From Thermacetogenium phaeum DSM 12270 (GTDB lineage Bacteria; Bacillota; DSM-12270; Thermacetogeniales; Thermacetogeniaceae): 64,000 nucleotides of DNA. The position numbers and the translations under genes were made by a program. The stretch is from NCBI RefSeq assembly GCF_000305935.1, contig NC_018870.1, positions 2,031,001-2,095,000 of the forward strand, in the 5' to 3' direction. The notes beneath the pieces were generated by a model, which worked only from the letters and a program-made list of their open reading frames with translations, searched no databases and was not told where the DNA came from. Below are positions 1-8,626 of this stretch, piece after piece (the stretch's first letter is position 1; the number at the start of each line of letters is the position of its first letter).

Positions 1-201
1 ACGTTATAAGCTTCGTCAATAATAGTTTCACGAATGTTTCTATCCAGCTTTTCTACGACGACCAAAAGGTCAATATCGGATCAATATCGGATTCTTCTCC
101 TGCGGTACCCCTGGCCTGAGAGCCAAAAAAAGTGACATTATATCATAGATACGGGAGCTGGGAAAGGGCTGCTCCTTTAAAGCTATTTGCGCTGTAAACA
201 T
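1..201 (-). pseudogene. Remnant of a MNT-type nucleotidyltransferase gene, two frameshifts, cut by window edge
   Basis: Reading leftwards from an ATG at 201, the frames can be joined into a minimal nucleotidyltransferase: an FGSQARGTAGEESDID core (the GSxARG...SDID signature that binds nucleotide and metal) followed by LLVVVEKLDRNIRETIIDEAY. Two lesions break it. A T-run near 127-133 is one base short of keeping the upstream ATG in frame. An 11-bp tandem duplication at 70-80 and 81-91 shifts the frame again inside the SDID motif. The family normally pairs with a HEPN protein as an antitoxin-like module, but no partner is visible here because the gene runs off the left edge. Confidence 0.7.
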
Positions 202-360
202 TTTTTAACTTCGGTGTAAACAGCAAACACCAACACTGCGGTTTTTTGAGCAAAAATGCAGCACTTTCAAACCGATATTAAACATTATTTCCACGAAAAG
301 GGCATACTTACCCCTTGGTGCATCATCCATTTGTTTTTTTGTTTTTCTAGAGTGCCGGCG

Positions 361-1692
361 TCAGGCCGCCTTCACCAGGCTCCTCATATTCATTCCTTGT
401 TTTTCCTGTATCCGGCCCACCGCCATGGCCAGCATTATGGTTAGCGCTAACGCACAGCGCAGCTTCATTTTTTGCAGGCCCCGGATGAAGTGTTTTTCAA
501 ATCCAAAGGCCTCGTCCAGGCGGGCGTTCACTCTTTCCACGGCTGTACGCTTCTTGTAGGTTCTCTTCCACTTGTAGCTGGACCGCGCCAAGGGGGTGAA
601 GATCCGCCGGTCTTCAGCAAGAGGAACGCGTACACCGCAAGCTGCGGGGCATCGCTCCATCCCCTGACATTCCACCCCGTAGTGCCGGGCCGGACAGCGA
701 TACTTCAGAGTTTCCCTGCCCTTTTCAAAACCCCCAAAGGCCATCTCCCGGCGCTTGTTGGTTTCGGGACAGTAGCAATAGACCGTTCCCCTGCAGTCGT
801 AAACGATATTGTCTTTCCCTGTTAAAAGCCGTGTGTCTTCACCGTCCCGCCACATGTCGCGGATGTCAATCACCGGCTTGATCTGGTGTTCGTCCCACAG
901 GTTCACGATTAGTTTCGTGTCGTCGTACCCTTTATCCGCTGTTAGCACTTCACAACGTTCTATAATCTCCGGCTGTTGTTCTTCTAGTCGCGCAATCAGT
1001 TGATGCCCCTCTTGGATATCGCTGGCAGATGCTTTCGTTACTGAAAAGCTTACGGGTAATTCATAGACAGCATCAACTATAAGATGAAGCTTATAGCCAA
1101 ACCATGAAACTACTTTCTCCCACAGTGTTCCGTCTTTTCTTCGCCCCCGGTACGTTTTCTTGCCAAAGTCGGCATCGGTGTCGCGGCGCCCATCGGGCTT
1201 TCGGGGCTTTTCTTCTTCGTCCTTTTTTCTGCCCCGGGCCAGACTATTTATGGGTTTGCTGTCCATTGCCAAAACCCGCCCGAAATCCGGTAGCAGTGTG
1301 CTCACTTTTTCCACCAGCCGGTCAAACATTCTTTCTATTTCGCCGGAGTACCACATAAGTTTCCCCAGAAAGCGGCTGTATACGTAAGCCGGTGGAACTG
1401 CCCGCTCTCCCAAACACGGGTCGAAGCCACAAATGTCCCGCAGTTGGGCGTTGCGGGCCAGTTCCCGCCGCAGGCTCTCAATGGATGGATGTTGGAAGAC
1501 TACCCCCGCCACTACCGAGTTCCAGACCGCACGAATCGGGTAATCATTTCGGCCTTTTGCCCGTTCCCGCTCCAGTTTGCGCATCAGCTCTTCATCAGGC
1601 AGATGACGGAGTACCAATGCCAGGCGCTCCAGATCGCCCAGTTCATCTATTTCTCGCCACCCAAAGAGGCGTTGTTGTGGTATAATAGCCAT
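361..1692 (-). CDS. DDE transposase (IS5/IS1182-like), 443 aa
   Basis: This is a full-length cut-and-paste transposase. The N-terminal third resembles the DUF772-type domain (FGWREIDEL..., then NSVVAGVVFQHPSIESLRREL). The catalytic DDE triad can be placed at MDSKPI (about residue 145), TADKGYDD (about 249) and KKRTAVERVNARL (about 394). A cysteine-rich stretch (YRCPARHYGVECQG and following) lies between the second D and the E. The start is the ATG at 1692, preceded by GGAGG. An imperfect inverted match, ttaccccttggtgc (308-321) against gcaccggggtaa (1863-1874), may mark the element ends, but I found no convincing target duplication. Family assignment within the IS4/IS5 superfamily is not certain. 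Confidence 0.85.
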   Translation of the reverse strand: MAIIPQQRLFGWREIDELGDLERLALVLRHLPDEELMRKLERERAKGRNDYPIRAVWNSVVAGVVFQHPSIESLRRELARNAQLRDICGFDPCLGERAVPPAYVYSRFLGKLMWYSGEIERMFDRLVEKVSTLLPDFGRVLAMDSKPINSLARGRKKDEEEKPRKPDGRRDTDADFGKKTYRGRRKDGTLWEKVVSWFGYKLHLIVDAVYELPVSFSVTKASASDIQEGHQLIARLEEQQPEIIERCEVLTADKGYDDTKLIVNLWDEHQIKPVIDIRDMWRDGEDTRLLTGKDNIVYDCRGTVYCYCPETNKRREMAFGGFEKGRETLKYRCPARHYGVECQGMERCPAACGVRVPLAEDRRIFTPLARSSYKWKRTYKKRTAVERVNARLDEAFGFEKHFIRGLQKMKLRCALALTIMLAMAVGRIQEKQGMNMRSLVKAA

Positions 1693-1758
1693 AAGGGAAA
1701 CCTCCTTTGGTTTTTTGGGTGTTTAAAAAAGAATTCGCTATAAAGAGAGGTTTCCCTT
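1693..1758 (-). promoter_or_regulatory. Hairpin that sequesters the transposase ribosome binding site
   Basis: Two perfect 12-bp arms, aagggaaacctc (1693-1704) and gaggtttccctt (1747-1758), flank a 42-nt spacer. On the minus-strand mRNA the 3' arm contains most of the GGAGG of the transposase and ends against its ATG. Any transcript that starts upstream would fold and hide the ribosome binding site, as in other insertion sequences that guard against read-through expression. Nothing gene-like is seen from 1759 to 2116. Confidence 0.65.
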
Positions 1759-2116
1759 TTTATTTCCCGTTGTTTCTCTCCATTCCTTCGTTTTTCTTCT
1801 GTGGGGTCAATTTTGCCAAAAGACCGTTTGCCCATACCCACAACCAGCATAAAACCTGGATCGCACCGGGGTAAATTTTTTTCGCCATTGCCCTCAAACG
1901 TCCTATTCATCTTTACTTCCGGTCATCGCAATTGGCTCCTTTAAGGTGTGGTAGTTATTACAGATGTGGTTTTAATAGCGCCTGCCAGGTTAACTGGAAA
2001 AACGCTGGTACTATATCACAATACCGGTGATAAAATCTCACTAAAGTGGTGAGTATCACGGCTAACGAAGAGAGAATTCACCCAATAGGGTCAAACGTGG
2101 TATTGACCAATTGATT

Positions 2117-2515
2117 TCAAAAGGCGCGATTGAAGACCCGGGGAGCTACATTTTCGTGGAACCAACGTTCAAGCAATACATTTTGCATGATTTTCAAAGG
2201 CTCGTCCGCTGTTTCTTTGGTAAACACGACCCCATGGGGTGCCGTCCCGTCGAGCAGAGCCACGCCCAGGGCGGGAACAACCAGCGCGTCCAGGGATTCA
2301 CTGTCCGATGAGCACCAGTGGTACTCCAGATCAAAACCCAGCTCCAGCAGTTCCGCTGCGATTTTCTTCATAAAGGTGGACTTACCGACCCCCGGCCCCC
2401 CTTTGAGCACAAAGATATGGGCCGCCTTCTCATCGATAATATTGTCGTAAAAGGAATAGAATCCCCGACAGGTATTCCCCCCGGGAAAAAACATCTTCAC
2501 TTTCCCCTTTTTCAT
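2117..2515 (-). pseudogene. Truncated P-loop ATPase of the PRK06851 type
   Basis: The first ~105 residues match the start of a ~360-aa Clostridia ATPase family: MKKGKVKMFFPGGNT, FYSFYDNII, the Walker A GGPGVGKSTFMKKI, then HWCSSDSESLDALVVPALGVALLDGTAPH. After that point the family sequence stops and a short unrelated tail runs to a stop at 2117, so the C-terminal two thirds (including the second nucleotide-binding half) are missing. The start at 2515 has GGGGGAGG eight bases upstream; an upstream in-frame ATG lies before the ribosome binding site. The truncation is probably a by-product of nearby transposition. Confidence 0.65.
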
Positions 2516-2660
2516 CCCACAACCTCCCCCGGCTGTCAAGTATTAAACAAAAAAGGCATCCCTTCGAGACGCCTTGCCTCTATACATCTTATTTTATTTA
2601 ACTGCCGCCCTAATTATTACACCGGAGGAAACCGCTGCGTCAGTCCCTCCTTCCACGAGG

Positions 2661-2727
2661 CCGATGTACTGCTCGCCTCCCGCGCCATCAAGGCCGGACT
2701 TCACGCCCTCAAACCCTACAAACGGCC
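2661..2727 (+). repeat. Stray 67-bp exact copy of the corrinoid-protein gene
   Basis: These 67 bases are identical to 5671-5737, inside the corrinoid-protein gene that begins at 5478, and keep its reading (DVLLASRAIKAGLHALKPYKRP). Sequence on both sides diverges at once, so it is an orphan fragment. The rest of 2540-2984 holds no gene that I can support. Confidence 0.85.
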
Positions 2728-2984
2728 CGCGTACGCGCTTTTATGGAAGCCAACCAACTGACAGGATCCTTGGTGATACTTATCCTGGCCTCAGTGGCCG
2801 GCCAGGTAACAGGAGTTCTATACTTAAGTACCGGCGTCGCATTGCGCATCAGCTTGGGCTTAAGGATAACCCTCCCCATTATAACCCCCTATCAATGCCA
2901 CCAGCTTTACAACACGTTTTATATTCCATCCGCCCCTCATATTACAGTAGCACCCAGAATCTGTATTGTCCATTATCAGGGTAG

Positions 2985-3473
2985 TCAATTCCACTTCCTT
3001 ACAATAGGGATTGCCTCTAAATGATTCAGAACCCCATCTAACCCTTCTGGAAATGAATACCATATACCTTTATGAATATCTAACAACTTGCGGTCTTTAA
3101 TAAAGTATCTAAGTCCATATAAACCGTGAGTTTTCGAAACGAGCGTTATTAGACCATCCCCTAAAGGAAATGGGGTATGGGCTTTCTCGATCCTTTTAGC
3201 TTTCCCCAATAATTCGATAAATGAAGTTAACTCTTTTCCCCCAGAGATCTGATGCCACTTTAAAGAACCTTGTGGAGCTGCGGCCTGACTTAATTGTCGA
3301 GCAGTTTGAATACGCACTTCAGTAACTTTATCCAAATCGAGTTGAATTTCCTCGGCTAAACTTTTCTGGCCGCATGAACTCAACACTAGAAGGGCTATTC
3401 CGCATAGCAACATGTAAACTACGCCCTCGCAACTTATAAACCTGTTAACCCTGGAGGTCGCTTTATTTCCCAT
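2985..3473 (-). CDS. Predicted lipoprotein of unknown function, 162 aa
   Basis: The product has a short charged N-terminus, a hydrophobic segment and a lipobox LVLSSC at about residue 33, so it is probably lipid-anchored on the outside of the cytoplasmic membrane. The mature part (QKSLAEEIQLDLDKVTEVRIQ..., then GLYGLRYFIKDRKLLDIHKGIWYSF) has alternating strands but no family that I recognise. I chose the ATG at 3473, with AGGGGG upstream, over a TTG at 3494. It stands alone between mobile-element debris, and 3474-3908 shows no further gene. Confidence 0.65.
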   Translation of the reverse strand: MGNKATSRVNRFISCEGVVYMLLCGIALLVLSSCGQKSLAEEIQLDLDKVTEVRIQTARQLSQAAAPQGSLKWHQISGGKELTSFIELLGKAKRIEKAHTPFPLGDGLITLVSKTHGLYGLRYFIKDRKLLDIHKGIWYSFPEGLDGVLNHLEAIPIVRKWN

Positions 3474-3908
3474 TGGCCATATAACCCCCTTCAACTGTCG
3501 CTACATCTAGATTGCACTATAGTTTTGCTAGCCCAGTTTTTTCAAAAAGTTCATCGGGTACGGTTTTCCCTTTCTACCATTGGAGGTTCTATCTTTTTTC
3601 GTTTTTTCCTGCTCCTATGGTAGTTACCGTAGGCTTTCATAAACATGGGCCTGTTGTCAAACTCATTGGATACAAAGAATTTTCCCGGACCCCCCTAATT
3701 ATGGAGATTATGCCACAAAAGATTGGGCATTTTTTAATTTACTCATAAATGCCTTATAAAACTCTTCAGGGCCGGCCCCCTTTTATACGCGCCATGCTAT
3801 GCATTTTTGGCTGCCATTTTATGCAATTCTACCCTGAAAATAACCTAACGCAATAGTCAATAACCGCCAAAGGCAATCTGTTACGAGAGATGGTGCAGAC
3901 CAAGAAAC

Positions 3909-5129
3909 TTAGGCAACATCCCGTTCCAACGAAACCTTGTATCCCAAAGACTCAAGTTTCTTAACCGCCCGGTAGACAATGGCATCTTTTTTGAGCCGGT
4001 CAAAATAGTCAGCACCTAGTTCGATGTACGGTGTGCGCCTTTTTAAAACATGGTAAACGATCACCAGGATGGTGTGGCCAACAGCTACGGCCGCCCGGTT
4101 GGCCCCCCGCCGGGCGGCAATCCGGTGGTACTTGGAAGACAGGTAGGTGTTTTTGGTTCTCCCGGCAGCCCGAGCAACTTCCACCAGGATATTGCGTAAG
4201 GAATTATTTCCTTTGCGTGTCCGGCCTGATTTGCGCTTTCCAGCGCTCTCGTTGTTGCCCGGGCACATCCCCGCCCAAGAAGCCAGGTGGGCAGCGGTAG
4301 GAAAACGCTCCATGTTGGTCCCGATTTCGGCCAGGATTTGCTCGGCGGCACGCCTGCCCACGCCGGGAATGGTGTCCAAAAGGGCCAGGGCTTCTTCAAA
4401 AGGGCGCATCCGCTCCTCGATCTCCTGGTCTAAACGGGCAATTTGCCGGTCTAAGAAGTCAATATGTTCTAAGATAACAGCCAAAAGCATCCTCTGGTGG
4501 GGGCCGATTAAACCGCTAAGGGCTTTTTCCAACTGCTCCTTCTTGCTCTTCATCCGTCCCCGGGCCAGTCCGGCCAGAAAGGCGGGGTCATCTATGCCGT
4601 GAATAATGGCCTCGATCATGGAGCGCCCAGAGGCCCCCAGAACGTCGCTGGCCACAGAGGAAAGCTTGATGTTGGCCCCCTCCAAAACTTTTTGCAGGCG
4701 GTTGACTTCCCGGGCACGCTCGTTGATCAGGCTCTTCCGGTAGCGAACCAACTCCCTTAACTCCCTCTGCTCCCGGTCGGGAATGTAGCTTCCTTGCAGA
4801 AGCCCGTGCCGGAGAAGGTCAGCGAGCCACTCAGCATCTTTCAAGTCAGTCTTCCGGCCGGCCACTGCCTTGAAGTGTTGAGCGTTGACCACAAGGGTAG
4901 TGATTTCCTCCATCTCCAGGAGGTTGTAAATCGGTTTCCAGTACACGCCGGTGCTTTCCATGGCCACGTGGGTGCAGCCTTTCTCTTTGATCCACTGAAC
5001 CAGGGCCACCAGGTCATCGGTCATGGTTCCAAAGGTTTTGAGTTCTTTGCCTTCAGGAGTGATGATGCAAGCCGTAACGCTCTTTTTGTGCACATCTAGA
5101 CCACAACAGCGCTCATAAATGATGTCCAC
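3909..5129 (-). CDS. IS110-family transposase (DEDD, bridge-RNA-type recombinase), 406 aa
   Basis: The N-terminal RuvC-like DEDD domain is clear: GLDVHKKS (D about residue 11), HVAMESTGVYWKP (E about 59) and GRKTDLKDAEWLADLL (two D near 95). The C-terminal transposase_20 part has the helix-hairpin-helix-like TIPGVGRRAAEQILAEIG and the catalytic-serine region GNNESAGKRKSGRTRKGNNSLR. The GTG start has AAAGGAGT upstream. IS110 elements lack inverted repeats and recombine with target DNA under guidance of a structured RNA encoded in a flanking non-coding end. The protein appears intact. Confidence 0.93.
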   Translation of the reverse strand: MDIIYERCCGLDVHKKSVTACIITPEGKELKTFGTMTDDLVALVQWIKEKGCTHVAMESTGVYWKPIYNLLEMEEITTLVVNAQHFKAVAGRKTDLKDAEWLADLLRHGLLQGSYIPDREQRELRELVRYRKSLINERAREVNRLQKVLEGANIKLSSVASDVLGASGRSMIEAIIHGIDDPAFLAGLARGRMKSKKEQLEKALSGLIGPHQRMLLAVILEHIDFLDRQIARLDQEIEERMRPFEEALALLDTIPGVGRRAAEQILAEIGTNMERFPTAAHLASWAGMCPGNNESAGKRKSGRTRKGNNSLRNILVEVARAAGRTKNTYLSSKYHRIAARRGANRAAVAVGHTILVIVYHVLKRRTPYIELGADYFDRLKKDAIVYRAVKKLESLGYKVSLERDVA

Positions 5130-5340
5130 TTAAAGGTACTCCTTTCGCGGCGGCAGTTTTTGTTGCGGCTGGTGCAGCAGCCTTTTTAGGGCTTAATCTA
5201 CCCTGCGTGCTTCCCAGAAAGGGAGCAACAATCTGTGGTGCACCAGGCCGCCGGGGTCTGTCTACTATTCGGGCTTGAAAACTCCAGGTATTATCGACCT
5301 CTCATCGCCAGCCGCAATAAGGATAGTTCAACACGACCCG
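5130..5340 (-). ncRNA. Candidate IS110 bridge-RNA region (left-end non-coding segment)
   Basis: About 200 bases upstream of the transposase start hold no ORF and are rich in complementary blocks, for example ggtgcagcagcc near 5169-5182 and tggtgcaccaggccgcc near 5236-5252. In IS110-group elements the bridge RNA is encoded here, 5' of the transposase. Exact ends, strand of the RNA and its target and donor loops cannot be fixed by eye. The assignment rests on family knowledge plus the gap. Confidence 0.3.
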
Positions 5341-5477
5341 ATTTTCATCCTCTGTTGGTGTTGCTAAAAATCAACATGGAGGTCTATTATGCCAAAAACA
5401 GCAGGAATCCCGGTGCCGTCGGAGAAGAGGATATATATACGCCGGCCTGAACAGCAGAAGATAAGGAGGTAACCGGG

Positions 5478-6128
5478 TTGAAAAACAACCGCACTATTAT
5501 TTTCAGAAAAATAAACTCGGCAATTTTAAACGGTGAGGCCAATGAGGTGGCCCGACTGATTGACACAGGGTTGAAGATGAGCATGAGCGCTGAAGAGATC
5601 CTGGAGGAGGTCTTAATACCCACCACAAGGCAGGTAGCCGCACAATTTCAGGGCGCGGTCTTCTACATCCCCGATGTACTGCTCGCCTCCCGCGCCATCA
5701 AGGCCGGACTTCACGCCCTCAAACCCTACAAACGGCCAGCCGGGGGAAAAAGAATTGTCATCGGCACGGTGGCCGGGGACATTCACGACATCGGAAAGAA
5801 CATGGTCGCTCTCTTTCTCGAATTCGCAGGATACGAGGTAATCGATCTAGGAGTTGACGTCACCACGCTCGATTTCATTCAGGCCGTAAAACAGCATAAG
5901 CCCAACCTGCTCGCCATGTCCGCCCTGCTCACCACCACCATGGGGGAAATGTCCAACGTCATTGAGATGCTTTACGTCCATCAACTGCGCGACTGTGTCA
6001 AGGTAATCGTCGGGGGTGGCCCCGTCACCCAGGAATTTGCCGACTCCATCGGGGCAGACGCCTATGCCGATAATCCCCACGAAGCCATTAAGGTGGTGCA
6101 CAACCTTTTAAACAGACACAACGGCTGA
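5478..6128 (+). CDS. Methyltransferase-associated corrinoid protein (MttC/MtbC-like), 216 aa
   Basis: The protein has the two-domain architecture of methyl-carrying corrinoid proteins: an N-terminal helical B12-binding cap (residues ~5-90, with LIDTGLKMSMSAEEILEEVLIP) and a Rossmann-type B12 domain with the base-off signature DIHDIGKN at about residue 96, whose histidine ligates cobalt. It would accept a methyl group from an MttB-type or MtaB-type methyltransferase; none is adjacent. The start is TTG at 5478 with AAGGAGGT seven bases upstream. A 67-bp slice (5671-5737) recurs at 2661. It converges with the PocR regulator, whose stop is 19 bases away. Confidence 0.88.
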   Translation: MKNNRTIIFRKINSAILNGEANEVARLIDTGLKMSMSAEEILEEVLIPTTRQVAAQFQGAVFYIPDVLLASRAIKAGLHALKPYKRPAGGKRIVIGTVAGDIHDIGKNMVALFLEFAGYEVIDLGVDVTTLDFIQAVKQHKPNLLAMSALLTTTMGEMSNVIEMLYVHQLRDCVKVIVGGGPVTQEFADSIGADAYADNPHEAIKVVHNLLNRHNG

Positions 6129-6147
6129 GCGCCAAGTCCCGGGCCGG

Positions 6148-7479
6148 TTATCGAAGCAAGAACTTTTTCCTGTATTCGTTAGGGCTCAAGCCGACGACCT
6201 GCTTAAAAATCTTGCAGAAATAGGTGCGATCACTGTAGCCCACACTTCGGGCGATTTCACTCATCGTCCTGTCACGATCCTGTAACAGGATCTTGGCCCT
6301 GTCGATCCGGACATTTCTGATATGCTCCATAAGAGTATATCCCTTTTTCTTTTTGAAGAGTCTGCTCAAATAGGCAGGGCTGATATAGCAGTTTTTCGAT
6401 ATCTCTTCGAGGGATAGGTCTGGAGAGCTGTAGTTGTTCTCGATGTAGGCCACGGCCTTGTTGATCACGGCCTCACCTTCGTCTTCCTTTTGCCCGGCAA
6501 GGAGATCGATGTAGGCGTTCCCGGTGGACAAAAGCCATAGAAAAACCTTCTCCACCGTATCGGCCTCCTCAAGCTCATTCAATTTCAGCATATCGAACCT
6601 GAACGATTTCTCGAATTTAATTCCGCATTCCGTGGCCAGCCGGGCCAGCGAACCGATGAATTCGATGCAAGACCCCTTAATGACTTCGATCTGCCCCTTG
6701 CTGCGGGTAAACAATTCCAGAGCAAGGCTCTCCAGCAGCTTTCTGGCCTTTTCGATGTTCGTCTGGCGGATCTCCGCGAAAAACCTCCTTTCCAGATCGA
6801 AGAAACGAGTGGCCGCTTCGCTGCCATCAGCTCTCACGGCATCTCCGCGCCGGTAGTTCTCCTCCCAGAGCCAGGAACCCACTTCACGCAGCTTCCGCTG
6901 GTAGTCAAAAAGCTCCGTACCGGCCTTTGCCAGATAATTAGCGATGATAAAGAGCAGGTCTGCAGCCGCCTGCGCCTGAGTTGCCGAAACAACCTCCAGC
7001 TTGCGCGCCGCCCCCAAAAGAACCTCGCTGTCCTGTCCAAGGTCACTGATCGACTCCTTCATTTCCAGCCAGAAGAGCTCCTCAGGCTCCCACATCAGGA
7101 CATGTCCGCAGATCATATTACCCACATGATTGTCGTTCATAAGAATAGGGCAAGCCCATGCGATCAGTCCCGCATGGCATCTGAAGAAATAGGGCTCGTT
7201 CCACCTTTTCGCCTGTTTACCGGCACGGGCGTACGAACCACGACAGCGTTCTCTGCCGACGGGATCCTCTTTTACCAGACGGCAGAATTCGCAGTCTCCC
7301 TGCCTGGATGTGAGTATAACCTCGCCGTCAACATCGGTCACGGCAACAAAAAGCCTGGTGGCAGTAGAAAAAGAATCTAACAGCCGCTGTAACAACTGTC
7401 TTTCAATAACCCTTTCCATGCCCGCCTGCTTTCCCACATCTTCACCGAGACTAGCGAACAAACCAACCCCCCCATCCAT
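6148..7479 (-). CDS. PocR-domain AraC-family transcription regulator, 443 aa
   Basis: The N-terminal half is a PocR ligand-sensing domain (CEFCRLVKEDPVGRERCRGSY, then FFRCHAGLIAWACPIL and GNMICGHVLMW), a fold often tied to control of corrinoid and one-carbon methyl genes. The C-terminal ~100 residues are a double helix-turn-helix AraC domain (LSLEEISKNCYISPAYLSRLFKKKKG, then SEIARSVGYSDRTYFCKIFKQVVGLSPNEYRKKF). Beside a corrinoid-protein gene, it is a likely regulator of methyltransferase genes. The start is uncertain: ATG 7479 has only TGAGG close upstream, and ATG 7419 is an alternative. A TGTATAAT box at about 7507-7514 may be its -10 element. Confidence 0.88.
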   Translation of the reverse strand: MDGGVGLFASLGEDVGKQAGMERVIERQLLQRLLDSFSTATRLFVAVTDVDGEVILTSRQGDCEFCRLVKEDPVGRERCRGSYARAGKQAKRWNEPYFFRCHAGLIAWACPILMNDNHVGNMICGHVLMWEPEELFWLEMKESISDLGQDSEVLLGAARKLEVVSATQAQAAADLLFIIANYLAKAGTELFDYQRKLREVGSWLWEENYRRGDAVRADGSEAATRFFDLERRFFAEIRQTNIEKARKLLESLALELFTRSKGQIEVIKGSCIEFIGSLARLATECGIKFEKSFRFDMLKLNELEEADTVEKVFLWLLSTGNAYIDLLAGQKEDEGEAVINKAVAYIENNYSSPDLSLEEISKNCYISPAYLSRLFKKKKGYTLMEHIRNVRIDRAKILLQDRDRTMSEIARSVGYSDRTYFCKIFKQVVGLSPNEYRKKFLLR

Positions 7480-7684
7480 TGCCTCAGAAAGTACACCACT
7501 TTAGATATTATACACTTCCCTTTTTATTTCCTTTTCGATAATCATCAAGGGTCAAGATCTACCAGAAAATCAGGCCATCAGAACGCAAAGCCTCAGGAGC
7601 AAGAATCTCGGGAAAATTAACTACAGCCAACACTTCCAAAGGATTAGAGGTGGAACGGCTTCGACAACGAGGGAAAGGTGCACG

Positions 7685-7713
7685 TAAAAAAATTCCCCCG
7701 TGAAATCGGGGGA
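7685..7713 (-). terminator. Rho-independent terminator reading leftwards
   Basis: A 7-bp stem, tcccccg (7694-7700) and cggggga (7707-7713), has a 6-nt loop and, on the minus strand, is followed by AATTTTTTT. It would end transcripts coming from the decayed BCCT gene to the right. The surrounding 7520-7966 has no gene that I can support. Confidence 0.7.
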
Positions 7714-7966
7714 GGGAAGTTGATTTGCAGGCTGTGATTAGTGGTGTGAACCTTGAGAAGGTCGCAAGTGAACACTGCTAGTATTTTTACTGGTGCTTTC
7801 TACTGTTATTCTATCCGGGAAAAGCCTTTCCGGGTAGTGATTTTTCTAACAATCCGTTGTTGATATAAACCTGTTGATGTGCACTATTTTGACCTCAAGA
7901 TATCACCTGAACACAGCTGTTAGCTTAGGAAGGCAGTTTCTCATTGAAGAGCGCTCTCAGAGCCGT

Positions 7967-8188
7967 TTATTTTTCTCGCTCGCTGTTCAGAAGTTTGACG
8001 AGGGAAACACACATGGCTACCATGATCAGCATAAAGGGAAAAGCCGCCACAATTGAGGCCGTCTGCAGACCGGTTAGGCCGCCTCCAACGCCCTTCGGCT
8101 TCATCAAAACCACCTGCTCTTCGTTCGCCGCACTTAAACGGCCCATCCGCCACCCGAATGCTGGTTTCCTCCCAAGATGATTTCTCAA
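7967..8188 (-). pseudogene. C-terminal remnant of a BCCT betaine/carnitine/choline transporter
   Basis: Residues ~29-73 of this frame read GGGLTGLQTASIVAAFPFMLIMVAMC followed by VSLVKLLNSEREK. This is the typical last transmembrane helix and tail of BCCT carriers, which normally exceed 500 aa. Everything upstream of that helix is missing or scrambled, and the first ~28 residues do not look like BCCT. The remnant lies upstream of, and divergent from, a complete OpuC-type importer and ends before a good terminator at 7685-7713. The locus therefore once held a second quaternary-amine carrier. The non-coding stretch 8189-8546 shows nothing else. Confidence 0.7.
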
Positions 8189-8546
8189 CAGCCCTGAAGA
8201 ACCCTCATCTTAGCCTTTCACTCCTTTCTTTTATCTCTGTCGACAGATCAATTACCCACCGAGCGGCAGTTTACCTGTGAAATTTCTTGACACCCCGTGC
8301 GTTGAGCAAATCAACAGGCGTGTAGAATATTGACCATAATGTTGACCGGTGAATCACTCAAAACAGCAAAGGCTGTGCGCCCAAGTAGCGGCGGCTACAG
8401 AAAACCTCCAGGAAGGAGGCTCAAACCGAAACTATTTTGAGATCAGTATTGAAAATAATGAATATTGCTGAATCACTGGACCTATCGCCAGCTCTCGTGG
8501 TTTGCAACCGGATTAGACATTGTATAGCATTATAGATAGCAATAAG

Positions 8547-8570
8547 CAACTTTTTATGTATAATAAGTTG
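8547..8570 (+). promoter_or_regulatory. Palindromic operator overlapping the -10 box of the OpuC1 operon
   Basis: An extended -10 box TGTATAAT (8557-8564) lies ~57 bases before the first permease start. It sits inside a near-perfect palindrome, caacttttta / taataagttg, with arms at 8547-8556 and 8561-8570 and one mismatch. A repressor bound there would block RNA polymerase. No good -35 is seen, so an activator or the extended -10 may substitute. Confidence 0.45.
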
Positions 8571-8626
8571 TCTGTTCGAAATACCCTAACACTGTTTTGA
8601 GATATGAAAAGAGGTTTATAGCACAC

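Noticed and set aside
7801-7860. Hairpin tccgggaaaagcctttccggg as a terminator
   Set aside because: The stem has a bulge and is followed by a mixed, weak T-tract on the plus strand; the one at 7685-7713 is far better.
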